Assembly (NCBI GenBank): GCA_020226215.1
Contig: CM035233.1
Location: 57,807,751 to 57,871,750 of the forward strand
Direction of reading: 5' to 3'
Origin: Sindora glabra
Taxonomy: Eukaryota; Streptophyta; Magnoliopsida; Fabales; Fabaceae
Length of the DNA stretch: 64,000 bases
Below the pieces are notes generated by a model that saw nothing but the letters and a program-made list of their open reading frames with translations, ran no database searches and was not told where the DNA came from. How positions within the stretch are numbered: the stretch's first letter is position 1; each line of letters starts with the position of its first letter. Positions 53,048 through 64,000 of the stretch are shown one piece after another. Position numbers and translations under genes: made by a program.

Positions 53048-55340
53048 ATGAATTTTATCCATTATATAGAAATTGGGCACATCATAGTGAAGTGGATGGT
53101 TCAACTTCTGGGAGCACAAAAGGCATCTTCTGATGATAGGGATAAGATAATAAACATTATACATAATTTCATCGGCTCTTATATAATTGAAGAAATAGTT
53201 CAGAATGATGGAAAAGGGAATAAGGACGCATTCAAGGAGGATATTAGGTCAAATTATAATGATTGCAATGACCCTTTGAACAAATGAAAATAAAACTATA
53301 TCCAAGATACACAATATTTTTAGCCTTGAACTTTCTAGCAAAACTCGTGCATTTGAAAGTGCTACATAAGCGGACTAATAAGTTATTTGAAAATAAAATT
53401 GTATCCAAGATACACAACATTTTTAGCTTTAAACTTTCTAGTGAAACTCATATATTTGAAAGTGCTACATAAGAGAACTAATAAGTTATTTGATGTTCTT
53501 TTGAAGTTGTTAAAAAAAATGCTTTTGAAGGATAATAAATTACCAAAATCACACTATGGTGCAAAGGAATGGCTCAACAAATTGATGTTGGGTATAAGTC
53601 AATCCATGTATACTAGTATGATTGTATACTTTTTTAGAAAGAACATATTATGGAGGATAATTACCAATCTACAAGAAAAGCAAATAGATAGACAAAAACA
53701 CGATAGGAAAAAAAGTGCTTCAATATTTTTTACTGACTCTTTGGCTAAAGCAAATGTATAAATCGAGGCACACCTTAAAGAATATGATATGACATCATAC
53801 AAGAAAGTCAACAAAGGATGGGATAATCTGACATCCTGTTGATGGAGAAACTTGGTAAGAATTCAATAAAAGGCATCTCAATTTCTTTACAGACTTTTAA
53901 AACGTTAGGTTGGGCTTAAGTGTAAATGAATTTAATCTTTTTAGTGATATGAACTTGTCCTACAGCCTATGGCCAGTGGTGATGACTACCTATAATTTGT
54001 CACCATAGGTTTGTATTAATCAATCTTTTTTTCATGTTAGCTACATTAATAATAAGGCTATAGTCACTAGGCAAGGATATTGATATCATCTCAAGACTAA
54101 TTGTAAAAAAGTTGAAACATATTTAGAAAAAAAGGGTTAAGACTTGAAATGTTAATACAAATATGATGTTCAACATGTAAACAACATTATTATGGACCGT
54201 AAATGATTTTTTTACATAAAGCAGTCCCTTTAGGTGGAGTGGACAAAGCTATAAAGTATGTCCTACGTACAATAACAATACTCCATCAATTCGAGTTAAG
54301 GGAAACATAGCTTATGTTGGTCATCGTTGTTAGTTTTTCAAAGAGTCATGCATAAAGAAACAGGAAGGAGTTCAATAGGAAGTCAGAGAGGAGAACCCTT
54401 CCTCATCCTCTTACTAATGAAATTATCGTAGACCAACTAAGTAAAGTAACTCAGAGACTTTCTAGAAAATATACTCAATTTAGTAGTATAAAATGAAATA
54501 GGAGTGCTGATAAACTTAATTGAAGTAAGAGGAGCATGTTTTCAACCTTTTATATTGGCCGATAATAAACCTAAGATACAATATTGATGTAATATATGTT
54601 AAGAAAAATATGTGTGATAGTATTTTAGGATACTATTAGACATTAAGCACAAAATAAATGATATAGACAATACAAGATGAGATTTGATAGACATGAATAT
54701 AAGGCGGACCTACATTATATAAGGAGAGGGGTAAGCTTTTCAAACCATATACTGCATACACATTCAACTAGGATAAATGAAGATAATTTTTGCCAATTTA
54801 TAAGAAATGTGAAGTTTCCCAATGAGTTTGCTAAGAATCCCAAGAAAAATGTAATTGGTCATAATATAAAGTTAAAGGGGTTGAAATTACATGACTATCA
54901 TGTTATCATGCAGAGATTGTTAGGACTTTCAATCCAAGCATTTTTGCCAAAGGAACTATCTTGTTCAATTATTAAGTTGTGCAATTTCTTCAACTAAATA
55001 TGAGCTAAAACTCTTAATAAAAGGAATGTCTAGCAAGCCAAGCAAGACATTGTCATTATTTTATGTAAGCTTGAAAGGATATACCCTCTAGCATGTTTTT
55101 ATATAATGGTTCATCTAGTGATGCACTTGCCTTATCTGACAAAGTAGTGTATTATGGTCCTATTCATTTTGGATGGATGTACCCATATGAGATATATCAA
55201 AAAGTTTAAGAATTATGTTAAGAATTGTGCTTGACCTAAAGATTCAATTGCAAAAGGATATATTATTAATGTGGGATTAACATTTTGTTTCATGTACCTA
55301 GAAAAAATAGAAACTAGATTCAATTGACCTAATAAAAACC
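53048..55340 (+). pseudogene. TNP2-like CACTA transposase remnant
   Basis: Blocks recognisable across several frames in the TNP2 order: LYPRYTIFLALNFLAKLVHL (53290s) and the region around LPKSHYGAKEWL (53545); HPVDGETW and NVRLGLSVNEFNLFSDMNLS with SLWPVV (53830-53980); a GHR-like block near 54320; RNVKFPNEFAKNPKKNVIGH and LKLHDYHVIMQRLLG (54805-54925); and the DUF4218-like DIVIILCKLER and MVHLVMHLP (55045-55130). Stops and frameshifts separate them. TNP2 is the catalytic transposase of En/Spm elements. Confidence 0.85.
53286..53491 (+). repeat. Tandem duplication of 103 bp inside TNP2
   Basis: Units 53286-53388 and 53389-53491 are about 90% alike (AAATAAAACTATATCCAAGA versus AAATAAAATTGTATCCAAGA at the starts). 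Each encodes the LYPRYT..LHKRTNKLF block. The unit length is not a multiple of three, so the duplication itself breaks the frame. Confidence 0.9.
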
Positions 55341-55779
55341 AAAACATAGCATCCAAAGATGCAAAAAGAGCATTATCGATATTCGGATCTTAGTGTTGAC
55401 CGATAAGAAAAAGATCATTTCTCACTTCAACAAGAAAATTTGAGATATTACTATATAGTATATCTTGAATAATTATGCCAAGATTGAAAAGTATCTCTAA
55501 TAAGTCTCTATAATGATTCATAATTTTGTCCCAATTAATTATAACAAACTAAAGTGCATATGTTATGTAGTAAACACTGACAAAACTTAAATAAAGTGGT
55601 AGTGAAAACATTGATCAATTACAAAAAATAAAATTTTTCATATGGTTTTACTCTAAGGTAAATGCTTGTACTTTTCATCTGTGTTATACCAATTATGTAA
55701 ATATTATTTCTTAGTTATACATTTTTCCTAGTTTAATTCTTGTTAAAAATACTATTTTCACATATGTAATATTTATAGA

Positions 55780-56550
55780 GGAATGATTTCCTAGAAGCCA
55801 CTGAAAAGCCATTATTGTTAGCTTCCAATTCTAGTTTTACTATTATAACATACTTAGCATGTGTTGTAAATAAAGTGCGCTTTATAGTTGAAACTCAGGA
55901 TATAAAACATAAAACATAAAATGGTAGCATTTCCATTTTGGGAACTGATGGTAATATGGTGTATTAGAGGGCATCATAGAGTTAACTTATTTAATTAAAT
56001 ACAATATAACTCTATTCAAGTGTAAAGGTATGATATTGATCCAAGAAAAAAGAAATTTTACATTAACAAAAATATTACAAGCATCTCTATCAATGAGTAG
56101 TGGTATAAAGATAACCTTTACATACTTACAACCTAAGCAAAACAAGTCTTCTACATTAAGGATCTTGTTAATAGGTCAAATTAGAAGGTTGTGCATAGTG
56201 TGGTGCATTGCAACATATAGTATTTACTTGATGATGATGTTAGTACACAAGACTTGTCATTCTTATTGGACATTAACTTTTTCTAATTTTAACCTCATAG
56301 TTGACCATGAAGATTTCCACTTAGTAAGCTTGAAGGATAAAAAAAATAGTCCTCTAATCATTTTATCTTCCAGAAATACTACTTCTACTACAAAAGGAAT
56401 GGACAACTTAATCAATAATGAAGATAGTTTGGAAGATAAAACAATTAAAGATTATATGAAGGAAGGGCTTCTACAATTTGATAATAATAGAGAAACTGAT
56501 GAGCATGAGCATGAACTTGTTACTTTCATTAACACTGACTTAGATTAAGG
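55780..56550 (+). pseudogene. DUF4216-like segment of the CACTA transposase
   Basis: Reading across frames gives KVYDIDPRKKKFYINKNITS, SISMSSGWYKDN, QVFYIKDLVN and VVHCNIYD, the order found in the C-terminal DUF4216 region of plant CACTA transposases. The 172-codon ORF at 56030-56548 is mostly a shifted frame of this segment; its acidic tail (HEHELVTFINTDLD) may be the native C-terminus. Confidence 0.7.
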
Positions 56551-56689
56551 TTTAATATTTTTTTGTATTACAACTTATAATTATGTAAAAGTAATTATGT
56601 AATCTTATTATACAAATACGATGATTTATGTTTTATAATCAATTGATTCAATTGTGGACTTTTCTCTTAAATGTTTATAGAATGTGTAT

Positions 56690-58140
56690 TTTCTTAGTCA
56701 TGGCTGATATTGAGGCATAATACTATAGAGGTGATGGTGGATGAGACCTTCCATGTTAGCCCACACATGTTCCATCGCAATGTGAGGAATCAGGTATTTT
56801 TTCTTAATGTGCATACTCAAGTTGATTATTTATTACATATAAATTCATGATACTAATATTTTCTCTTATCCATCAAAGCTATAGCTCCAAGAAAGAGGGG
56901 CTTAAATCGATCCCTTAAGCTACACAAGAAGATGGAAAAGAGAGGGGAAAAGTAGTGCCTATACAATTTGATATGATTGATACATGGCATATGACCATTT
57001 AGAATGCTAGTCATATCCCATGTGATATTGGTAGCATCATTTCAGCCCACATTTCGCCTTACTATAAATTATGGCAATTGGTACCTCAGTAGTTATGAGA
57101 TAAAATCATGTATAGGGGAAATCAGGAGCAAGTACTTTCTCCAACACAGGGGCAATCAGGAGCAAAAGGTCAACTTGGATCATGTTAGATACTCTATTCC
57201 ACCATTTCTCTCACCTTAGATTTAGTAGAAATGTATTGACTTCTTTGATGAAGACTATAATAGAATAAGTATGATATTTAATAAATTTGTGTGATTATTT
57301 TACACATCTAAATTATATTTCAATTGTGACTTTTAAACATAAGAATTTTGTATGGATATTTCTCAATTTGTAGGAGTTGTCTACGAAAAATGTAAAGAAT
57401 AGGGCAAAAAAGGTAGAGAATGACTAGCATGCATTAAAACCCATTGCCACATATCATTATGATAAGGTAATTTAACTTATCATTCATGATTTAAATGTAT
57501 AATCTATTTGTCATGTCAATAAACATGTTTATCATCTTTTTTTTGTTGAAACATGAACAAAAAAATAAGGATATAAGTGAGCTGCAGTCAATGCCAATTT
57601 GTCGAAAAACTTTAAAGATCGACACATATGTAAGATAAGGGAGTAGTGCATCCAACTCCAAAGGAGCAATATCTAAATTATTTAAGCCTTACATTTTAAT
57701 TATATAAATTTTAAGAACATATCATGCAATCCTTATAATTGATATTTGCTTTAATAAATTAAGACAAGGATGACTAAACTGTCAACTCAGCATACTTATT
57801 TCAGTGTATAATCCATTGGCTCGCTTGGTACTTTTGTACAAATTAACAAAGCTGTCATTACCGATAAAGTGCTTAGCATTCATCGAGAGTATAGAAAGGT
57901 AGTCGATCGTATGCTTGCTAGCCAATCATTCCCTTCCGTGAATACCTCTAGCTCCAGGGCAAGGTGACAATATTTCTCCTAAGTCATTGAGTTGCAAGAG
58001 TAATTGCAGCAAAGTTAACAATAGCTTAAGTAACGTCAGCAAGTGATTCAGGAATAGCAATAGTAGCAGCAACTGATTTAAGAATAGCAGCAATAACAAC
58101 AGTAATAGCTCGCTCAATAGTAAAAAGTGCAGCAACAATG
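56690..58140 (+). pseudogene. CACTA second-ORF (plant En/Spm transposase-associated) remnant
   Basis: PRKRGLNRSLKLHKKMEKRG (from about 56888) and SPYYKLWQLVPQ (about 57055-57090) match the RGP..K..H..-to-W..VP block of the plant En/Spm second-ORF protein. Further on, a repeated CAG/CAA-like zone (57990-58140) could be a decayed glutamine-rich tail. The frame is broken many times. Confidence 0.6.
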
Positions 58141-58399
58141 AGGGATTTATTTCACCAAGCTCATTTTCCTACTCAAACAACGGGGGTTTACACTGTTTAT
58201 GCCTCATTTTGCAATTGCATAGCCTAAGATGAGTAGATTCGCACCAATAGCATCCCTAGTCTAACCACCCTCTCCCATTCGAGCACTATTTTCGATGTAT
58301 CACCTATATCGTCAAAATGATGATAATGATAGCCGTTGGACAAATAATGATATATCTGGATACCTAAATCCTAACCACCCTTCCTTTTAAGTTTTTATT

Positions 58400-59173
58400 A
58401 TGAATATATAATTTTTTTTATTTTCATGTATAGGCATTTATATATCTTGAATATTATAAATATACATTTTTTATATAGATCATATTTTTTTATTACTAAT
58501 ACCATTAGCATATTTTATTTTTAATATTTATATTAGATAAAATCAAATTAAAAATTGCTAATTTATTTTAATTAAATTTCTTGCTAAATTAATTTAATTT
58601 AATTGCAATGAAAAATATTAACATTTATGCTATTAAATATAATATATTAATTTAATTACATTTAATTATAATTTTAACTTAATATAATTTATTTTAATAA
58701 TTCAAAATTTTGATTTAATTCTATTTAAATTTTAATTTAACTATGAAAACTTTTAGTGAGGACAAAATGATCACTATATGTACAAATTATAATTTTAAAT
58801 TTATATTTATTGAATTTTCAATGACAATATTATCATCGCTAAATGTAAATTTTTAATTTTTATATTTTTATTTTAAACTTACAATAACAACATAATCATT
58901 GTTATAAAGTAAAATTAAAAAATATGTAAATTTTAAAAATAATTTCAATGACGACTATTTTTTAATTTAAACCTATAGCAATGATATTATCATCTTTATA
59001 AAGTAAAATTCAAAAAAAAAATAATTTTAAAAATTTTTTCAATGACAATTTTGTCATAGTTGAAATTCTGACTTTTAACAATGACAAATTTGTTGTTGGT
59101 GTTGGTTCCAACACTAACAACTTTTTGCCAACAATTTTTATATTCACCGCTGAAAATCTAATTTCCTATAGTG
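58400..59173 (+). other. CACTA right subterminal repeat zone
   Basis: Repeats of the form AATGACAATATTATCATCGC and close variants occur at least five times between about 58750 and 59100, ending at the terminal TTTCCTATAGTG. They are the expected transposase-binding zone. Confidence 0.6.
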
Positions 59174-59510
59174 TTGCAGACCAGAGATCAAAATAGCACT
59201 TTAAAGTGACCACTGCATCTACTGAGAAGATCATAGGCCCAGGATTGCTCAAATTCTTCAATATGCTGCCTCCTTTCTTTTTGTGACAAGTCTAGCTCAC
59301 CGGAAACTTGACCTAGGCCTAAATCAGGAACAACACGGTCTGAACAATTTCCAGCATCAATGCTCTTGAAACGCCAAGAGGTTGTTGGAAGTTTAGGGAT
59401 GGCTAAACCATGAGAAGATGCAGTAAGTTGAGTCATGGGCGTTCCATCCACATTCATGAAATTGCCCATTCCAAGACTTGCTGCTATGCTTCTTTGGCAC
59501 ATGTTTGATT

Positions 59511-59530
59511 TGACAGAAGTGATAGGGCAC
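59511..59530 (-). promoter_or_regulatory. Decayed miR156 target site in exon 3 of the SPL9-like pseudogene
   Basis: The minus strand reads GTGCCCTATCACTTCTGTCA, three changes from the usual site GTGCTCTCTCTCTTCTGTCA. It encodes the expected ALSLLS peptide in the ancestral frame, directly after an in-frame TGA. Functional sites repress SPL messages through miR156; this one has mismatches near the middle, so cleavage would be poor. Confidence 0.82.
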
Positions 59531-60053
59531 AATTTCAGTCTGCGATTTCTGCGAAACTTTCTCCTGGAGGGTTTCTGGAATCGGGGAAGCTCATCCTGCC
59601 CACTGAACCCAGCAAGAAAAGGTCAGATGGAGTCCCAAAATTGGCCTGCCAGGGAAATGTAATGGCTTGATTTCCAGGAATCTGCTCAAATGATCTCAGA
59701 GTTGGAATTGCATTCCTCAGAGTAAGCTTTGGGTTTGCACTAAATTCCACCAGAAAGCTACTACCTCTGGCATTGTTTTCTATCAAGGCAAAGCCCAAAT
59801 GTGGGAATTAATTCTATAGACCAGGAATAACACAAGCTAACAATCTTTGTGCTACCAAATAGTAAAATTAAGCAGAGATTTGAGGTATTGAGATTTTGCT
59901 GATAATGTCTAATCAAAAACAGATGAAGTGAGTTGGCCATAGAGGGAGGTCAACAAGGAACTGGTAGGTGGCTTTCTACGACGCTCATTATGGCCAGTAA
60001 GTCGCCTGCAGCAACTTCGTTTCCCTTGATCAAATTCAGGAAGTTGATGAAAT

Positions 60054-62071
60054 CTGATCAAGGCAGATGACAAGTCATTAGTTTTTCTGAGATCAACACC
60101 ACCAAAGTTACGTAGAAAAGTAAAGAGAGCCCAAATGGTGCTCTTTCAAACATGAAATCTTGGAAAAGTTACCATGACAAGCCAACTGCTTTCCAACATC
60201 ATGCCCCGCTATTGTCATAACAAAATTGGATGCAGTTAAGTATCCCTCTTACCAGATAAATATAAAAGTAGACACAATTACAAACATAGTGAACAATAAA
60301 CATTGGATACTTGCATCTAAAAGCACAAATCAAACAGGAAGTCGAGCTGCTAAAGTGAATAGAATGATTAAACTCTAGAGACTCTTCAGAAGATAAGATT
60401 TTGCCGCACTCAAACAAGTATCTCCCACAACCATGCTAATAGGGTTATTTAGACTTGGAAGGCAAATACTTGATGATAATTTTGGGTTTTTAATGCCAAA
60501 TTGAATATCAAGTGTATTAAATGAATTCAAGCAAAATAATTTGATTGGTTCTGTTATCAAGGCGTTATGGCAACAAGCCCCAACCAACGAACCAAAAATT
60601 TTGTTTTACATTCACAATACAGATATTAGGCAAGGATTTATTAATCCAAGGATGCCAAATGACCAAGTCAATCAAAATGCATTGAAGTTGTTGAAACTTG
60701 AAACCTAAAAAAGGACATTAAATTGAATGTAGAATTTTCATATTTATACAACAAATGTCTTCTAAGCCTGGTGTGATATATCTCAGATTAAATTTCAATC
60801 ATATACTGGTAAACCACAAATATTAACATCATATGCTTACAACATGCTACTTCTTATACATCAAAATTTTAAAGCTCACATTTCAAACTTTTTATGTGAC
60901 TAATATTCCATTAGAATAATCCTTCATCTCAAAATGTACAAATTACCACCACTCTCCTAGAATACACAGTAACATCCTCTAATATTACGGATTCGGTGAA
61001 TGGGGAAAGAAAAAAAATTTAATCTCAGCAGACTTATAAGGCATCAATTTTACATGTCATGACCCTAGAATCGTGAGTGAAGAGAGGCAGGTGATTTGCA
61101 TTGCATCAAAACCGTTTATAATCATTTCTGAAGATGTATTAACTAATCAAACACAGGGTCAACTGCCTAAATTGAAAATCTAAGCAGATTGAAGTGTTAC
61201 TTCTCAACAATGAAACAAGAATCCGACAGAAGTTTTACAAGTACAGAACTAGACGCAAATGAGGAGGAGTGACACCATTTAGCATGGTGTCTGGATTCTG
61301 GATACAACATTACAACTGAATTGTTAAGATATGTACCAACTCCTATTAAACATAATCAATGTATGCTATATAAATGACTTAAAAGATACTAAGACCTCCA
61401 TTAGGATCAACACAAGAATTTATTATTGTATACAGATGCAGCAATTTTAAACAATAGAACCGTATTAAAGCAGCAGTTTCATATACAACACTATCATAGC
61501 ATTACCAACTCATCAAATTCACAAATATGAACCACAATTCAAACAGAAACAGCGTCATATACCAGAGCACTTCTATCATTAAACAACACACGGACCACAC
61601 CGTAAATAGGATTGGGACAAAAGAAAATTAATATCCCCCACACACTGTCGACTTCCATTCACACGTGCATTTTTTAAGTGGGAATAATAAAGTATAATTG
61701 ACCGATCGACGAAAGAACAGAAAATCCAACCCACGAATCATGATAAATTTTTTTAAAAAATATTTTATACATAACAGAAACAGGCATCCACAAAAACGAT
61801 CCATAATTTTAAGTCATTAACAAAAGGCGCAGAAAATAATCAATGATAAGTAGTAAGCAGTGACAAACCGCTAACTGAAAGGAGAAAATTAAAACAGTTG
61901 ACACTAAACAACAGAAATAAGTTGAATTAGTAAGAAAGGAATATGAAAAAATAAGGTGAGCAAAAGGAAATGGTAGAACATTCTAAAACCAAAAAAATAG
62001 TAAATTTGGACGTGCCAACTAATAAACAATATTAACATAACAGGAGAGAATTACAGAATAGCTAAGCTGCG
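60054..62071 (-). other. Intron 1 of the SPL9-like pseudogene
   Basis: About 2 kb between exons 1 and 2. The 3' splice site is intact (TGATCAG|ATTTCATC) but the 5' donor after FCQQC is gone. No gene or complete transposon is visible inside; short ORFs there are chance. Confidence 0.65.
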
Positions 62072-62413
62072 GCACTGTTGGCAAAACCTTTGTTCGAGAC
62101 CAGCCACACTAACCCTAGGTGATTTTGAGTGCATACGGGAAACGTTATGCCTGGAATAGTATGCCTTAGCATCACTCAGATCTACTTTACAGCCCTCAAC
62201 CTGACACCTGGGTGGTTACACCCCTTGAACCGCGCAAACCCTACTTTTCTTCAGCGGGGTTGCCCCGGAGGAAGATGACGTCGACCCACCACCATATTTG
62301 GCCGGAGCTCCAAGACCCACATCCTCAAAATAGATTTTTTGCCCAAATTTCAAGCCTTCGAATGATTCAGCGGACGAGTTAGGCGATGGTTTGGTGACGG
62401 AGCTTGAGGCCAT

Positions 62414-62817
62414 TTGTCCAAGTGAAGTCTAAGATTCCATTCAATGAGAGTGAAGTGACTGTTTGTGTACTACCCTAGGAGACATAGAGATGAAATGAGT
62501 GGTAGTGGAAGATGATAAAAGGGTAATGAAAAGCAGAGAACTGACGCTGGGCCATGTTCCAGTACGGTACACTGAAACAACTCTGTCGAAAAGAAAAGCT
62601 CGAGAAGCAGAAATGGTATGGGATTTGATGGAGATAGTTGTACTTATATTTCTTCTTCCTTGAGCCGAGAGTTATTTTAACGGCGACAAATAAACAGGTT
62701 ACAGCGTCCCTTGTTCCTTCCGATTTTCTCCTTCAAATTTTTAGCTTTATAAGTTGGATTGTGCATTGTGAAAAAGAAAAAATGCTTTGTAAGTTAGATT
62801 TATATTTTTTTGGGGGG
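62414..62817. other. Former 5' region of the SPL9-like pseudogene
   Basis: Mixed-composition sequence upstream of the ATG, with no site I recognise firmly. It ends in a G run that borders a fold-back element. Confidence 0.5.
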
Positions 62818-62978
62818 GGGAGATTATGGTACCCTTAGGAGTTTCAAATCCTGGATAGTATGGCGTAATCTTATCCATTGAATGAGATTATCTAAATCTT
62901 TAGTAATATCATCCAATGAATGAGATTCTGTCGTACCACCTAGAGTTTAGAAATTTTGGGAGTACCTTAGATTCTCCC
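62818..62978. mobile_element. Fold-back MITE, about 161 bp
   Basis: The two halves are imperfect inverted copies: the left arm (GGGAGATTATGGTACCC, then GTTTCAAATCCTGG) matches the complement of the right arm (GGGAGAATCTAAGGTACTCC, then CTAAACTCTAGG). The inner parts ATCTTATCCATTGAATGAG and ATCTCATTCATTGGATGA pair too. It has no coding capacity. Edges are approximate. Confidence 0.6.
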
Positions 62979-64000
62979 TTTTCTATTATATTTACATCAA
63001 CAATGGACAAATATTATTAGATATTATGTATTTTTATACACTTTTGTACTTACATTTAATGAAAAAATAGTAACATATACTAGTATTTTGTGTATTATTA
63101 ATATAAATATGACTATCATTCCGTCAAGAACCTTTAACTTAAGTTGTACTTAATGTCCTTTAAAAGTTTTGTATTTTTCATAGCATCTAAGGTTCGATTC
63201 TTAATTTTCGTATATGTATGTTAAGTAGTTTAACTATTCTTATTATTATTCAAAAAAAAAAAAAAAAACTATCATCCCTAAAGATGAAATATAAATCTTT
63301 TGAAATTATCTTGAAGCAGATGTTGGCACATTAACTTCTTAACCCATTTAAGTTTATTCGTAATCCTCTCTTCCTACGCCTCTCATGGCACAAATATTTA
63401 ATAAACTATAACACTTTGATGGGGAGTGTTTTCACATGAGACTACTTATTCTAGTGATACTCATCTCTCTATTTTGTGCCTTTATATCTTATTTTATTAT
63501 TATTATTTTCTTTTTGCATTTAGCCCACTCAATTGGTGAGAAATTAATCCTCCAAAATATTATCAAGTCTTAAAAGTGAAAGCCTTTTCTAAATGAATTT
63601 TCTCTATACAAAAAATCTAAATTGAACATAGAGTTCCCAAATCCTTTCCATTTGAACCAACTCATGTTAGTTTTTATATAATGAGTATTTGATGATGATG
63701 ATGAAGAAATAGTGAAATAATACTTTTGCATATCCTTATATAAAGCATTATAAAATTTTCATTAGACATGTCATACCATTGTTGCAATAGCAATGCTTGG
63801 ATATTTGCTGAAGTGTTAAATCATATACAAGTTTAATAGACATATTATAGTTAATGCATATATATGATACGATGATTTTGCATGTTCTTGTGTTAATTTA
63901 TTATATTTTATATACATAAATTATGTATATCAATATCTTTACTTGATACATTGAATTAATTATATGACTTATAAAGTTTATCTAGATTATATAGAAAGTC
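62979..64000. other. AT-rich intergenic DNA to the window end, no gene seen
   Basis: AT-rich, with an A run at about 63251-63268. No recognisable gene, RNA or transposon. Confidence 0.65.

Larger units (their letters stand above)
50568..59173 (+). mobile_element. Degenerate CACTA (En/Spm) transposon, about 8.6 kb
   Basis: The left end CAATACAAGAAA (50568-50579) and right end TTTCCTATAGTG (59162-59173) are one and two substitutions from the CACTA termini CACTACAAGAAA / TTTCTTGTAGTG. The flanking triplets are TTA and TTG, one change from a 3-bp target-site duplication. Both subterminal zones are full of short repeats of the type ATGACAAT..CATCGCT. Inside, in order on the + strand, are remnants of the TNP2 transposase, a DUF4216-like segment and a second-ORF protein. 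Every frame is broken, so it cannot move by itself. Confidence 0.82.
59201..62413 (-). pseudogene. SPL9: SPL9-like SBP-box transcription factor pseudogene
   Basis: Three exons on the minus strand. Exon 1 (62413-62072) has FGQKIYFEDVGLGAP, a Ser-rich linker and the first half of the SBP domain (RCQVEGCKVDLSDAKAYYSR to FCQQC). Exon 2 (about 60053-59912) has [14 protein letters not shown] and the nuclear-localisation block GHNERRRK. Exon 3 (59779-59201) has the SPL9 middle and C-terminus, ending WSL-stop at 59201-59212. These match the SPL9/15 group, which controls phase change and leaf initiation rate. Lesions: TAA at 62216-62218 just before the SBP domain, the VCGMH zinc ligand changed to VSRMH (62138-62140), the exon 1 donor lost, no clear exon 2 donor, TGA before the miR156 site, and at least one frameshift in exon 3. 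It cannot make an SPL protein. Position beside OEP16-3 agrees with Arabidopsis gene order. Confidence 0.9.

Noticed and set aside
57926..58138. Leucine-rich minus-strand ORF
   Set aside because: Antisense of a CAG/CAA-like repeated tract in the CACTA second ORF.
59511..59530. A MIR156 gene on the + strand
   Set aside because: The + strand here resembles miR156 only because it is the complement of the target site; no hairpin partner is visible and the surrounding sequence is SPL exon.
59435..59662. 75-codon + strand ORF
   Set aside because: Antisense to exon 3 of the SPL9-like pseudogene.
63180..63240. tRNA-like B-box sequence (GGTTCGATT)
   Set aside because: No A-box or cloverleaf can be built around it.

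Overview
The window is AT-rich nuclear DNA from a flowering plant, most likely a core eudicot. The evidence is plant intron structure (GT..AG, U-rich), site II promoter elements, plant-lineage Ty1/copia and CACTA transposons, and three plant genes (one duplicated, one dead). Three genes lie in the order TBCCD1 (+), OEP16-3 (-), SPL9-like (-). From memory, Arabidopsis chromosome 2 carries the same families as near neighbours (At2g42200 SPL9, At2g42210 OEP16-3, At2g42230 TBCC-domain protein). I therefore read the 30-62 kb part as a conserved microsyntenic block expanded by transposons.

Layout. 1-14104 is copy 1 of a segment that recurs almost base for base at 21567-35672 (offset about 21.57 kb). 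Each copy holds a decayed minus-strand Ty1/copia element (head cut off by the window edge in copy 1; complete, with LTRs and a TGGAA target-site duplication, at 20519-27167 in copy 2), a non-coding spacer, a site II promoter and TBCCD1. Copy 1 runs into a 100-N gap (14105-14204) inside intron 6, at a (TTA)n-(T)n-(G)n run, so its last three exons are absent. Copy 2 encodes a complete 562-residue TBCCD1 in nine exons (29843-36889). The copies differ mainly by one-base homopolymer indels and rare substitutions, and all six shared exons read the same. A falsely duplicated haplotig joined by a scaffold gap is at least as likely as a real tandem duplication.

14205-20513 is AT-rich unique sequence with one terminus of a CACTA-like element. 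36890-50567 holds OEP16-3 (39239-40543, two coding exons plus a 5'-UTR intron), two MITE-like inverted-repeat elements, a 1965-bp solo LTR with a perfect AAATG target-site duplication, microsatellites and AT-rich filler. 50568-59173 is a degenerate CACTA (En/Spm) transposon with TNP2-like, DUF4216-like and second-ORF remnants. Its right end lies 27 bases from the ancestral stop codon of an SPL9-like SBP-box pseudogene (59201-62413, minus). That pseudogene has a stop in exon 1, a lost zinc-ligand cysteine, a lost splice donor, a stop in exon 3, at least one frameshift, and a decayed miR156 target site. The rest is AT-rich intergenic DNA with a short fold-back MITE.

The living genes are housekeeping: TBCCD1 (TBCC-domain family) and OEP16-3 (Tim17/22/23 family membrane protein). 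I see no operon, CRISPR array, tRNA or rRNA gene. The most informative aspects are the duplication/gap structure, the dead SPL9-like gene beside a CACTA element, and the readable transposon footprints.
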